A stretch of 64,000 bases of DNA from Arthrobacter sp. StoSoilB19 (GTDB taxonomy: Bacteria > Actinomycetota > Actinomycetes > Actinomycetales > Micrococcaceae). The notes under the pieces were generated by a model that was given only the letters and a program-made list of their open reading frames with translations, was not told the DNA's origin and made no database searches. Within the stretch, counting starts at the first letter, position 1. Every line of letters starts with the position of its first letter. The translations under genes were made by a program, and so were the position numbers. Below, in pieces: positions 16,145 to 25,004 of the stretch. The stretch lies in NCBI RefSeq assembly GCF_019977275.1, contig NZ_AP024650.1:1674001-1738000 (forward strand), read 5' to 3'.

Positions 16145-19100
16145 ATGTTTTCCAAAATTCTGGTGGCCAACCGCGGTGAAATCGCGATCAGGGCCTTCCG
16201 CGCCGGCTACGAGCTGGGCGCCAAGACCGTTGCCGTTTTTCCCCAAGAGGACCGAAACTCGATCCACCGCCAGAAAGCGGACGAGGCGTACCTGATTGGC
16301 GAGGAAGGCCACCCCGTCCGGGCATACCTCGACGTCGCAGAAGTGGTACGGGTGGCCAAGGAGTCCGGCGCGGACGCCATCTACCCGGGCTACGGCTTCC
16401 TGTCGGAAAACCCGGACCTGGCGCGTGCGGCCAAGGAAGCCGGCATCACCTTCGTGGGTCCGCCCGCCGAGGTGCTGGAGCTTGCGGGCAACAAGGTTGC
16501 CGCACTGAAGGCGGCCCGCGAGGCGGGCGTGCCGGTCCTGAAGTCCAGCGAGCCGTCCAAGGACCTGGACGAGCTCCTGGCCGCGGCCGATGAGATCGGA
16601 TTCCCCATCTTCGCCAAGGCTGTGGCAGGCGGCGGCGGCCGCGGCATGCGCCGGGTGGATACCCGCGAGGCCCTGCCCGAGGCCTTGAAATCGGCAATGC
16701 GCGAAGCGGACGCGGCGTTCGGTGACCCCACCATGTTCCTGGAGCAGGCTGTCCTGCGCCCGCGGCACATCGAGGTGCAGATCCTCGCGGACGCCGAAGG
16801 CAACGTCATGCACCTTTTCGAGCGCGACTGTTCCATCCAGCGGCGGCACCAGAAGGTCATCGAGATCGCTCCGGCCCCCAACCTGGATGAAGGCATCCGC
16901 CAGGCCCTCTACCGCGATGCGGTGAAGTTCGCCAAGGCCTTGAACTACGTCAACGCCGGTACCGTCGAGTTCCTGGTGGACACCGAGGGCGAGCGGGCAG
17001 GCCAGCACGTCTTCATCGAAATGAACCCGCGCATCCAGGTGGAGCACACGGTCACCGAGGAAGTCACGGACGTGGACCTGGTCCAGGCCCAGATGCGGAT
17101 CGCCTCCGGCGAGACCCTCGCCGACCTTGGCCTGTCACAGGACTCCGTCAAGCTGCGCGGCGCAGCACTGCAGAGCCGCATCACCACGGAAGATCCCGCA
17201 AACGGTTTCCGGCCCGACGTCGGAAAGATCACCGGTTACCGTTCGGCCGGCGGTGCCGGCGTGCGGCTGGACGGCGGCACGGTCTACTCCGGCGCCGAAA
17301 TCAGCCCCCACTTTGATTCCATGCTGGTCAAGCTCACCTGCCGCGGCCGGGACTACCCGGCAGCAGTGGCCCGGGCCCGCCGTGCCCTGGCCGAATTCCG
17401 CATCCGCGGTGTCTCCACGAACATCCCCTTCCTCCAGGCAGTGCTGGACGATCCCGACTTCATCGCCGGGGATGTGGCCACGAACTTCATTGACCAGCGC
17501 CCGGAATTGCTCAAGGCCCGCGTTTCGGCAGACCGCGGCACGAAGCTCCTCACCTGGCTGGCCGACGTCACCGTCAACAAGCCCAACGGTGAATTGACCG
17601 TGCACTCCAATCCCGCCCGGAAGCTGCCTGACGTAAAAGGCATAACGGCAGCACCGGGTTCGCGCCAGAAACTCCTCGAGCTGGGGCCGGAAGGCTTCGC
17701 GAAGGCGCTGCGGGAGCAGAACGCCGTGGCCGTCACGGACACCACCTTCCGCGATGCGCACCAGTCCCTGCTGGCCACCCGCGTCCGCACCCGGGACCTC
17801 GTTGCCGCCGGTCCGGCCGTCACGGCGCTCCTTCCACAGCTGCTGTCCGTGGAAGCCTGGGGTGGAGCAACCTATGACGTCGCGCTGCGCTTCCTGGGGG
17901 AGGACCCCTGGGACCGGCTCGCTGCCCTGCGCGCCGCCATGCCGAACGTCTGCATCCAAATGCTGCTGCGCGGCCGGAACACCGTTGGCTACACACCGTA
18001 CCCGGAGGAGGTCACCGAGGCGTTCGTCAACGAGGCGGCCGCCACCGGCATCGACATTTTCCGCATTTTCGACGCCCTGAACGACGTCAGCCAGATGGCA
18101 CCGGCCATCCGTGCCGTGCGCGCCACCGGCACCGCCGTCGCCGAGGTGGCCCTCTGCTACACGGGCGACATGCTGGACCCGGAGGAGAAGCTCTACACGC
18201 TGGACTACTACCTCCAGCTGGCACAGAAGATCGTCGACGCCGGAGCCCACATCCTGGCGATCAAGGATATGGCCGGCCTGCTCCGTCCCGCAGCTGCCGC
18301 CAGGCTCGTGGCTGCCCTCCGCGAACGGTTCGACCTGCCGGTCCACCTGCACACGCACGACACCGCCGGTGGCCAGCTGGCCACGCTGCTGGCCGCCGTC
18401 GACGCGGGTGTGGATGCCGTGGACGTTGCTTCCGCATCCCTGGCCGGCACCACGAGCCAGCCCTCGGCGTCGGCCCTTGTCGCCGCCCTTGCCCACACTC
18501 CACGGGACACCGGCATCAGCCTGGACGCCGTCAGCTCGCTCGAGCCGTACTGGGAGGCCGTCCGCCGCGTGTACGCACCGTTCGAGTCGGGCCTGCCCGG
18601 CCCCACCGGCCGCGTGTACAAGCACGAGATCCCGGGCGGCCAGCTGTCCAACCTGCGCCAGCAGGCCATGGCGCTGGGGCTGGGGGAGCGGTTCGAAGCC
18701 ATCGAGGACATGTACACCGCCGCGGACCGCATCCTGGGGCATCTGGTCAAGGTGACGCCGTCGTCTAAGGTAGTGGGCGACCTTGCCCTGCACCTGGTGG
18801 GCCTGAACGCCGATCCCGCTGATTTTGAGGCGAATCCGCAGAATTACGACATTCCGGACTCCGTGATCGGCTTCCTGTCCGGCGAGCTCGGTGATCCTCC
18901 CGGAGGCTGGCCGGAGCCCTTCCGCACCAAGGCCCTCCAAGGCCGCAGCGTGAAAGTCCGCGACGTGGAACTCAGCGCCGAGGACAGCGCCGCACTGAAG
19001 TCTGATTCCAAGACCCGCCAGCGCACGCTGAACCGGCTGCTCTTCGACGGTCCCACCAAGGATTACCTGAAGAGCGTGGAGACCTACGGCAACATCTCCG

Positions 19101-19543
19101 TGCTGGATACCCGCGACTACCTTTACGGGCTGCAGCGCGGCACCGAGCACGAGATCCAGCTGGAGCGCGGTGTCCGGCTGATTGCTTCCCTGGAGGCGGT
19201 CTCGGAGCCGGACGAGAAGGGCATGCGCACCGTCATGTGCACCCTCAACGGCCAGTCCCGCCCGGTCATGGTGCGCGACCGGTCGGTGGTCAGCAACGTC
19301 AAGGCCGCCGAGAAGGCCGATCCCGCCCAGCCCGGGCAGGTGGCCGCACCGTTCGCAGGTGCCGTTACCGTCACGGTCAAGCCCGGCGATTCCGTCAACG
19401 CGGGTGACACGGTGGCAACCATCGAGGCCATGAAGATGGAGGCGTCCATCACGACGCCGGTGGGCGGCAAGGTTTCCCGCCTGGCCATCTCAGCGGTGGA
19501 GCAGGTCCAGGGCGGGGACCTGCTGCTGGTCATCGAAGAGTAG
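16145..19543 (+). CDS. pyc: Pyruvate carboxylase
   Basis: Biotin enzyme making oxaloacetate from pyruvate, bicarbonate and ATP to refill the TCA cycle. All three parts are present in the 1132-residue chain. The biotin carboxylase is at about 1-450 (KILVANRGEIAIRAFRAGYE, ATP-grasp GGGGRGMR, MNPRIQVEHTVTEEVTD). The carboxyltransferase is at about 525-800 (DTTFRDAHQSLLATR, KDMAGLL, HTHDTAGGQ). The biotinyl carrier domain is at the end, with EAMKMEA; the biotinylated Lys is near residue 1097. AGGAGAAGC precedes the ATG. The gene is monocistronic, closed by a very strong hairpin. Unlike Mycobacterium smegmatis-type neighbourhoods, no rsmD or coaD follows. Confidence 0.97.
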   Translation: MFSKILVANRGEIAIRAFRAGYELGAKTVAVFPQEDRNSIHRQKADEAYLIGEEGHPVRAYLDVAEVVRVAKESGADAIYPGYGFLSENPDLARAAKEAGITFVGPPAEVLELAGNKVAALKAAREAGVPVLKSSEPSKDLDELLAAADEIGFPIFAKAVAGGGGRGMRRVDTREALPEALKSAMREADAAFGDPTMFLEQAVLRPRHIEVQILADAEGNVMHLFERDCSIQRRHQKVIEIAPAPNLDEGIRQALYRDAVKFAKALNYVNAGTVEFLVDTEGERAGQHVFIEMNPRIQVEHTVTEEVTDVDLVQAQMRIASGETLADLGLSQDSVKLRGAALQSRITTEDPANGFRPDVGKITGYRSAGGAGVRLDGGTVYSGAEISPHFDSMLVKLTCRGRDYPAAVARARRALAEFRIRGVSTNIPFLQAVLDDPDFIAGDVATNFIDQRPELLKARVSADRGTKLLTWLADVTVNKPNGELTVHSNPARKLPDVKGITAAPGSRQKLLELGPEGFAKALREQNAVAVTDTTFRDAHQSLLATRVRTRDLVAAGPAVTALLPQLLSVEAWGGATYDVALRFLGEDPWDRLAALRAAMPNVCIQMLLRGRNTVGYTPYPEEVTEAFVNEAAATGIDIFRIFDALNDVSQMAPAIRAVRATGTAVAEVALCYTGDMLDPEEKLYTLDYYLQLAQKIVDAGAHILAIKDMAGLLRPAAAARLVAALRERFDLPVHLHTHDTAGGQLATLLAAVDAGVDAVDVASASLAGTTSQPSASALVAALAHTPRDTGISLDAVSSLEPYWEAVRRVYAPFESGLPGPTGRVYKHEIPGGQLSNLRQQAMALGLGERFEAIEDMYTAADRILGHLVKVTPSSKVVGDLALHLVGLNADPADFEANPQNYDIPDSVIGFLSGELGDPPGGWPEPFRTKALQGRSVKVRDVELSAEDSAALKSDSKTRQRTLNRLLFDGPTKDYLKSVETYGNISVLDTRDYLYGLQRGTEHEIQLERGVRLIASLEAVSEPDEKGMRTVMCTLNGQSRPVMVRDRSVVSNVKAAEKADPAQPGQVAAPFAGAVTVTVKPGDSVNAGDTVATIEAMKMEASITTPVGGKVSRLAISAVEQVQGGDLLLVIEE

Positions 19544-19554
19544 GGTAAGGCTGC

Positions 19555-19603
19555 ACAACAAAGGAAGGGTCCTTCACAAGGTGAAGGACCCTTCCTTTGT
19601 TGT
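19555..19603. terminator. Bidirectional terminator between pyc and acyl-CoA synthetase
   Basis: Perfect 23-bp stem (19555-19577 with 19581-19603) around the loop AAG. ACAACAAAGG and CCTTTGTTGT at the base give partial T-tracts for both strands. It lies 11 bases after the pyc stop and 7 bases before the end of the convergent gene. Confidence 0.93.
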
Positions 19604-19609
19604 GGGACG

Positions 19610-21418
19610 TCAGGAACGCGGCGCGGAGTACATCTCCTCGATGACGGTTTCGAAGTCCTTCATCACCTGCGCCCGCTTCACCTTCATGGAGGGGGTCAGG
19701 TGCCCTGAGGCTTCGGTGAAGTCTGCCGGGACGATGCGGAAGGACTTGATGGCCTCGGCCTGGGAAACCGAGGTGTTTGCCGCGGTAATCAGGTCCTGCA
19801 CTGCTGCCTTCACTACCGGGTTGCCCGCCGCCTGCTCAAGGGTGGTGTCCGCCGGAAGGCCGTGGCGCTGGAGCCACCCTGGCAGCGCTTCCTGGTCGAG
19901 GGTCACCAGGGCCCCGATGAACGGCCTGTTGTCACCCACCACCAGGACCTGCGACACCAGGGCGTCGGCACGGATCTGGTCTTCGAGCAACGCGGGGATT
20001 ACGTTCTTGCCGCCCGCGGTGACGATGATCTCCTTCTTGCGGCCGGTGATCCAGACGAAGCCTTCATCGTCCAGCCGGCCGACGTCACCGGTGTGGAACC
20101 AGCCATCGGTGAACGCCTCTGCTGTGAGGTCGTCCCGCCGGTAGTAGCCCCGCATCACGCAGACCCCCTTGGCCAGGATCTCGCCGTCGTCGGCAATCTT
20201 CACGGCGTTTCCCGGGAGGGGCTTGCCCACCGAACCGATCTTGATCCGGGACGGGGTGTTGACCGTGATGGGGGCGGTGGTCTCGGTGAGGCCATAGCCC
20301 TCCAGCACCTGCATCCCGATGCCCTGGAAGAAGTGTCCCAGCCGCTCGCCAAGCGGGCCGCCGCCGGACACCGCGTGGGCAACGTGTCCGCCCATCGCCG
20401 CCCGCAGCTTGCCGTACACCAGTTTGTCGAACAGTGCGTGCCGCAGCTTCAGGCCCAGTCCCACGTGTCCGTTCTGGCGGGCTTTGGAAAACGCAATGGC
20501 AGTTTCGGCGGCGCGGTGGAAGATGGCGCCCTTGCCGCCGTCCTCCGCCTTGGTCAGCGCGGAGTTGTAGACCTTTTCAAAGACCCTGGGCACCGCAAGG
20601 ATGAATGTCGGCTCGTAGCTTTGCAGGTCGGCCAGGAGGTTCTTGATGTCCGGAGTGTGGGCCACGGTGGTACCGGCCGCCATGGCCAGCACCGAAATGA
20701 AGCGGGCAAACACGTGGGCCAGCGGGAGGAACATGATGGTCTTGGCGTTCTCGTGGACGATTTCACCGATGATGGCCAGTGCGTTGTCGGACAGCTCCAC
20801 AAAGTTGCCGTGCGTGAGTTCGCAGCCTTTGGGACGCCCTGTGGTGCCCGACGTGTAAATGATCGTGGCAATGTCGTGGAGGCCGGCTGCACTGCGTCGT
20901 GACTCCAGCTCTTCATCGCTGACGTCGCGGCCTGCCTCGCGAAGGCTGTCGAGGCCTTGGCCCTCGAGTTGCCACACATGCTGCACTGCCGTGAGTCCTT
21001 CGGCGGTGACGGCCTGCCGGATGACGTTTTCGTGATGGGCGGACTCGCCGAATGCCGCCACAGCGCCGGAATCGCCCAGGTTCCAGGCAACCTGGGAAGG
21101 GGACGAGGTTTCATAGATGGGCACCGACACAGCCCCGGCGAACCAGATGGAGAAGTCCACGAGTGCCCACTCGTAACGGGTGCGGGACATGATGCCAACG
21201 CGGTCGCCCGCCCCCACCCCACTGGCGATGAGCCCCTTGGCCAGCGCCTTCACGTCGGCGAGGAACTCGGTGGCGGACACGTCGCGCCACGAGCCTGCGG
21301 AGTCCAGGCGGGAAAACAGTGCCGGGTTGCTGGGCTTGGCTGCCTGCCGCAGCACCAGGTCGGTGATGTTGGTTTCCGGAGGGACAACAACCAGGGGCGG
21401 AACACTGAATTCGCGCAC
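19610..21418 (-). CDS. Long-chain acyl-CoA synthetase (AMP-dependent, FadD15 type)
   Basis: Activates fatty acids to acyl-CoA via acyl-adenylate. The 602-residue protein has the P-loop YTSGTTGRPKG near residue 188, GYGLTETT near 373, GWFHTGDVG, and the C-terminal catalytic-lysine region RKKEIIVTAGGKNV. HLTPSMKVKR near the end carries the last conserved Lys. The GTG start is preceded by AAAGGAG at good spacing. In mycobacteria fadD15 lies in the same area as an Rv2182c-type acyltransferase and aroG, as here. It likely feeds phospholipid synthesis or fatty-acid use. Exact chain length is not readable. Confidence 0.9.
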   Translation of the reverse strand: MREFSVPPLVVVPPETNITDLVLRQAAKPSNPALFSRLDSAGSWRDVSATEFLADVKALAKGLIASGVGAGDRVGIMSRTRYEWALVDFSIWFAGAVSVPIYETSSPSQVAWNLGDSGAVAAFGESAHHENVIRQAVTAEGLTAVQHVWQLEGQGLDSLREAGRDVSDEELESRRSAAGLHDIATIIYTSGTTGRPKGCELTHGNFVELSDNALAIIGEIVHENAKTIMFLPLAHVFARFISVLAMAAGTTVAHTPDIKNLLADLQSYEPTFILAVPRVFEKVYNSALTKAEDGGKGAIFHRAAETAIAFSKARQNGHVGLGLKLRHALFDKLVYGKLRAAMGGHVAHAVSGGGPLGERLGHFFQGIGMQVLEGYGLTETTAPITVNTPSRIKIGSVGKPLPGNAVKIADDGEILAKGVCVMRGYYRRDDLTAEAFTDGWFHTGDVGRLDDEGFVWITGRKKEIIVTAGGKNVIPALLEDQIRADALVSQVLVVGDNRPFIGALVTLDQEALPGWLQRHGLPADTTLEQAAGNPVVKAAVQDLITAANTSVSQAEAIKSFRIVPADFTEASGHLTPSMKVKRAQVMKDFETVIEEMYSAPRS

Positions 21419-21575
21419 TATAGCTCCTTTGATATCTGAAGTCCCGCGCAGGGGTTTGCCTAAAGACTAGTACCCCTGCCGGAACTGTGCAGTACACAAA
21501 CCTACTGGCGAGTAACTTAGCCGTCAATGGGCGCTGCATGGGGGACTGTATGTCAAGACAATCCTTCCGCCCGCC

Positions 21576-21581
21576 TAGAAT
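21576..21581 (+). promoter_or_regulatory. -10 element for a probable leaderless glucokinase mRNA
   Basis: TAGAAT lies eight bases before ATG 21590, so transcription should begin at or next to the start codon. No ribosome-binding site is present. Confidence 0.5.
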
Positions 21582-21589
21582 GGTGCACT

Positions 21590-22678
21590 ATGTACGGACC
21601 GTCGTCCGGCGATCAGGCCGGCCCCCTCAAAAGACCAGCGCCCTGGCGCCGCCGTCCCGCCACGTACCGCGCCGGACAGTTGCACGGAAGTGTGGGCGGG
21701 CACCTTCGCCTTGGCCGCAAGGGGCTGGCCATCGGCATAGACATCGGGGGGACCAAGGTGGCCGCCGGGGTGGTGGACGCGGAAGGCAGGATCCTCAGTG
21801 AAGCCCGCCGGTCCACCCCGGGCACCGACCCACGGGCAGTGGAGCAGGTCATCGTGGAACTGGTGGAGGAACTCGGCCGGGGGCACCGCATCTGGTCCGT
21901 GGGGATCGGTGCTGCGGGGTGGATGGACCTGGCCGGTGGAACCGTGCTCTTCAGCCCGCACCTGGCCTGGCGCAACGAACCGCTGCGTGAGAACCTCCAG
22001 CGGCTCCTCCGCCGTCCGGTGTTGCTGACCAACGACGCCGACGCCGCGGCCTGGGCCGAATGGCGCTTTGGCGCCGGGCAGGGAGAGGACCGGCTGGTCT
22101 GCATCACGCTGGGCACCGGCATCGGGGGCGCCATGGTGATGGACGGCAGGGTGGAACGTGGCCGGTTCGGCGTGGCAGGGGAGTTCGGCCACCAGATCAT
22201 CATGCCCGGAGGCCACCGCTGCGAATGCGGCAACCGCGGATGCTGGGAACAATACGCCTCCGGCAACGCCCTGGGCCGCGAAGCCAGGCTCCTGGCCCGG
22301 TCGAACTCGCCGGTGGCCCACGACCTGCTGGCAGCCGTGGGCGGACATCCCGAGGCCATCACCGGAGCCATCGTGACCGAACTGGCCCTGGCCGGCGATC
22401 CCGCCTCACGGGAGCTGATCGAGGAAGTTGGCGAATGGCTCGGCCTGGGGCTGGCCAACCTGGCGGCGGCGCTGGACCCGGGCCTCTTCGTTATCGGCGG
22501 CGGGCTCTGCTCGGCGGGCGACCTGCTGGTGGAGCCGGCCCGCAAAGCGTTCGCGCGGAACCTGACGGGCCGCGGATTCCGCCCGGCCGCAGGGATCGAG
22601 TTGGCGGCCCTGGGCCCCAACGCGGGCCTCATCGGCGCGGCCGACCTTTCGCGCGTCAGCAGCCGCGTCCGCAATTGA
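21590..22678 (+). CDS. ROK-family glucokinase
   Basis: Probable ATP-dependent glucokinase or related sugar kinase, 362 residues. The ATP-binding motif GIDIGGTK is near residue 50, LGTGIGGAMV near 180, EFGHQI near 200, and the ROK zinc motif CECGNRGCWEQYASG near 212-226. An N-terminal basic extension of about 45 residues precedes the kinase core. No helix-turn-helix is seen, so it is an enzyme and not a ROK repressor. ATG 21590 is chosen because a TAGAAT -10 sits eight bases upstream; a GTG/ATG further upstream has no support. A polyphosphate glucokinase of the same superfamily is encoded at the right edge of the window. Confidence 0.88.
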   Translation: MYGPSSGDQAGPLKRPAPWRRRPATYRAGQLHGSVGGHLRLGRKGLAIGIDIGGTKVAAGVVDAEGRILSEARRSTPGTDPRAVEQVIVELVEELGRGHRIWSVGIGAAGWMDLAGGTVLFSPHLAWRNEPLRENLQRLLRRPVLLTNDADAAAWAEWRFGAGQGEDRLVCITLGTGIGGAMVMDGRVERGRFGVAGEFGHQIIMPGGHRCECGNRGCWEQYASGNALGREARLLARSNSPVAHDLLAAVGGHPEAITGAIVTELALAGDPASRELIEEVGEWLGLGLANLAAALDPGLFVIGGGLCSAGDLLVEPARKAFARNLTGRGFRPAAGIELAALGPNAGLIGAADLSRVSSRVRN

Positions 22679-22718
22679 CGACGGCGGCTGGTCCGGCGGT
22701 GGCCCAGGAGGAGCTGCG

Positions 22719-23315
22719 CTAGACCCTCGCGCCGTCGTCGTCGCCGTTCTTTTCTTCGGGCAGCTTCATGATCAGGTACACCGTCCCCAGCACGAACACG
22801 GCAACAATGCCGACGATGGCCAGCAGGGGCGCCGTGCGCCAGAACATTGCCGACAGCAGCAGCGCCACCGGTCCACCTACGGCGCCGAGCCAGGCCAGCA
22901 TGGTCAGGGGATCGGTGCCGGCCAGGCTGGGCGGTTCCTCCGGCACGAACTCCTCGCCGTCGTCGTCCACCTCATAGTCCCGCGGTCCCTCCGGGGACCC
23001 GCTTGCCGTAGGACCGTCCGGCCCACCTGACGCCTGGCGCTGCGCCGCAGACGGTTCGGCCGGCGGCCTCCCGGCCAGGCCCAAGGGATCGAAGTCGCGG
23101 AAGGAGGACGGGCCAGGCGTTTCGGGCGCGGTAGGTCCACTTCCGGTGGGCGCAGTTTCATTGGGCACAATCCCGGTGGGCGGTTGCTCCCCGGATACAG
23201 GAGTGTCGGGCCGAATGGCCACGGTGTCCGATTCGAGCCGCGCCACCAAGTCAAGCCATACGGCGTCGTCCTGGTTGGCACCCTGGTCCGGCTGCTCCGA
23301 ATCAGGCCTGTTCAC
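22719..23315 (-). CDS. Small membrane protein with two C-terminal helices, coupled to hydrolase genes
   Basis: 198-residue protein of unknown function. The first 130 residues are hydrophilic and rich in Pro, Gly, Asp and Glu, probably disordered. Two membrane helices follow (about 137-159 and 163-183), with a short charged tail. GTG 23315 is preceded by CAGGAGG seven bases upstream, which decides the start against longer in-frame openings. It overlaps the end of the alpha/beta hydrolase gene by 14 bases, so it is translated from the same mRNA as the two hydrolases. I do not recognise a domain. Confidence 0.8.
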   Translation of the reverse strand: MNRPDSEQPDQGANQDDAVWLDLVARLESDTVAIRPDTPVSGEQPPTGIVPNETAPTGSGPTAPETPGPSSFRDFDPLGLAGRPPAEPSAAQRQASGGPDGPTASGSPEGPRDYEVDDDGEEFVPEEPPSLAGTDPLTMLAWLGAVGGPVALLLSAMFWRTAPLLAIVGIVAVFVLGTVYLIMKLPEEKNGDDDGARV

Positions 23316-24108
23316 TGCGGACCTCCTGTCCCGGTCCGGCCGGGCTGGCGGGCCCGGATGCCAGCACCCGGCGGATAAAGTCCACCGACCCCTCGAAGAT
23401 GCGGTCGGCGTCGTTGTCCAGCGTGGCGACGTGGTAGCTGTTCTCCAGCCGGACCACTTCCAGGGGCGCGTGTGCCAGGCCCCGCCGGAGGACATCCATG
23501 CTGGCATCGGACACCACGTGGTCCACAGCGGAACGGTACACCTGGACAGGTGCCGTGACCCGTGGGAGGAGCCGGACAGTGTCCTTGAACATTTTGTTGA
23601 GCTCATGGGCCGCGGCCACAGGGGTGCGGGCATACGCGCCCTCGTCCACACCTGCCTTGAGGATGTCATTGCCGATGGACGGGGTGCTTTTCAGCACCAG
23701 TTTGAGGAGCCCGGCCAGCGACGCCCGGGGATCGTCAATCACCAGGCCGGGGTTCACCAGGAGGACTCCGGCGACCGGCCGGGTGGCCGCGATGCGCAGG
23801 GCCAGGGCCCCGCCCATGCTAAGGCCCGCCGCGAAGACCTGGTCACACTCGGCGTCCAGTTCCAGGAAGGCGTCATCCAGGGCGCCGTGCCATTGCTGCC
23901 AGCGGGTTCGGGCAAGGTCCTGCCAACTGGTCCCGTGGCCCGGCAGCAGCGGCATCCGGACGGCGAAACCGGCCGCGGCGAAGGCCATGGCCCAGGCGCG
24001 CAGGCCATGGGGGCTCCCCGTGAAGCCGTGGGACAGGACGACTCCCGTGCGGGGCCCTTCGCCGCTGAAGGCACTGCTGAAGGGGCTGTGGTCCGGACCG
24101 GACGTCAT
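23302..24108 (-). CDS. Alpha/beta hydrolase (carboxylesterase / monoacylglycerol lipase type), copy 1
   Basis: 268-residue serine hydrolase with all catalytic elements visible: oxyanion-hole HGFTGSP (about residue 26), nucleophile elbow GLSMGG (Ser near 97), Asp in SAVDHVV (about 195) and His in SYHVATLD (about 227). LLPGHGTSW matches small carboxylesterases and lipases. No signal peptide is present, so it is cytoplasmic. It starts with ATG in an ATGA overlap with the paralogue upstream and ends overlapping the small membrane-protein gene. Substrate is unknown; neighbouring acyl-lipid genes suggest a lipid ester. Confidence 0.87.
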   Translation of the reverse strand: MTSGPDHSPFSSAFSGEGPRTGVVLSHGFTGSPHGLRAWAMAFAAAGFAVRMPLLPGHGTSWQDLARTRWQQWHGALDDAFLELDAECDQVFAAGLSMGGALALRIAATRPVAGVLLVNPGLVIDDPRASLAGLLKLVLKSTPSIGNDILKAGVDEGAYARTPVAAAHELNKMFKDTVRLLPRVTAPVQVYRSAVDHVVSDASMDVLRRGLAHAPLEVVRLENSYHVATLDNDADRIFEGSVDFIRRVLASGPASPAGPGQEVRSEQA

Positions 24109-24893
24109 GTCGTCTCCAAGGTGCTGGTGCGGCGGGCGTGGGCGGCGACGAATTCTGCCGACCGGGCGAAAATTACGGGCGCGTCAACGTCAAGAGTAGC
24201 CACATGTCCGCTGCTGGCAAGGTCCGTCACTTCCGCGAGGTGTCCGGCCAGCCCTTTGCGCAGCAGCGCCAGCGATGTTGGCGGAACAACGGCGTCAGTG
24301 CGCGACTTGAAGACCTGGACCGGGGCGTCCACCCGGGGCAGGCCGCGCACTGCCGCCCCGAACAGTTTCTTCAGCTCATGCACGGCAGCCAGCGGAGTCA
24401 GCGAATAGTCGCCGTCGTCCGTCGCGGGTGCCGTGGGTTGGTCCTCCTGAATGGGAACCGTGGTCCGCTGGAAGTATTTGAGGAGTCCTATGATCCGCAC
24501 CCGCCGGTCGTAGAAGCTCAGCCCGGGGTTGACCACACTGACACCGGCCACGTGGTGGCGGGACGCCGCAAGCAGTGCAATGGCACCGCCCATGGACAGA
24601 CCCGCGGCGAAGCAGGCATCGGTGCGCCCCGAGAGATCCAGGAGGGCCGTTTCGTAGCTGCGGTACCAGTCTTTCCAGCTTGTCCGCGCAAGCTGGCGCC
24701 AGTCCGTGCCGTGCCCCGGCAGCAGGGGGACGGATACGGCGTACCCCAGCTCCGCCAGGTGCTGCGCCCACGGCATGATGCTCAGCGGACTGCCCGTGAA
24801 GCCGTGGCATATGGCTACCCCGATGCGGGCATTGGCCCCGTGGCCTGGATAACTGAAAGCGGCCGGCCGGGTCGGGATGCTGCTTTCAGTCAT
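24105..24893 (-). CDS. Alpha/beta hydrolase (carboxylesterase / monoacylglycerol lipase type), copy 2
   Basis: 262-residue paralogue of the next gene, alignable over the full length: HGFTGSP, PLLPGHGTDW, GLSMGG (Ser near 99), SRTDAVV (Asp near 197) and SGHVATLDVD (His near 229) are all kept. The two differ most in the cap region, where copy 2 has QRTTVPIQEDQPTAPATDDG in place of a shorter helix, so substrate ranges may differ. First gene of a three-gene minus-strand operon. The 111-base gap to the divergent acyltransferase gene holds the promoters of both. Confidence 0.87.
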   Translation of the reverse strand: MTESSIPTRPAAFSYPGHGANARIGVAICHGFTGSPLSIMPWAQHLAELGYAVSVPLLPGHGTDWRQLARTSWKDWYRSYETALLDLSGRTDACFAAGLSMGGAIALLAASRHHVAGVSVVNPGLSFYDRRVRIIGLLKYFQRTTVPIQEDQPTAPATDDGDYSLTPLAAVHELKKLFGAAVRGLPRVDAPVQVFKSRTDAVVPPTSLALLRKGLAGHLAEVTDLASSGHVATLDVDAPVIFARSAEFVAAHARRTSTLETT

Positions 24894-25004
24894 GACTCCA
24901 TCGTGTCACTGTTCCCGCCAAATCTCACTAGAGTAGGGTTGCATTGACTCGCTGGCCAGGCCCGACGCAGGGCCCGGGGGCTGCCTTCCGGAGAGGTTCA
25001 CCAC

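Noticed and set aside
17135..19150. 671-codon open frame antisense to pyc
   Set aside because: Same reason: the sense frame is a full pyruvate carboxylase with every catalytic motif.
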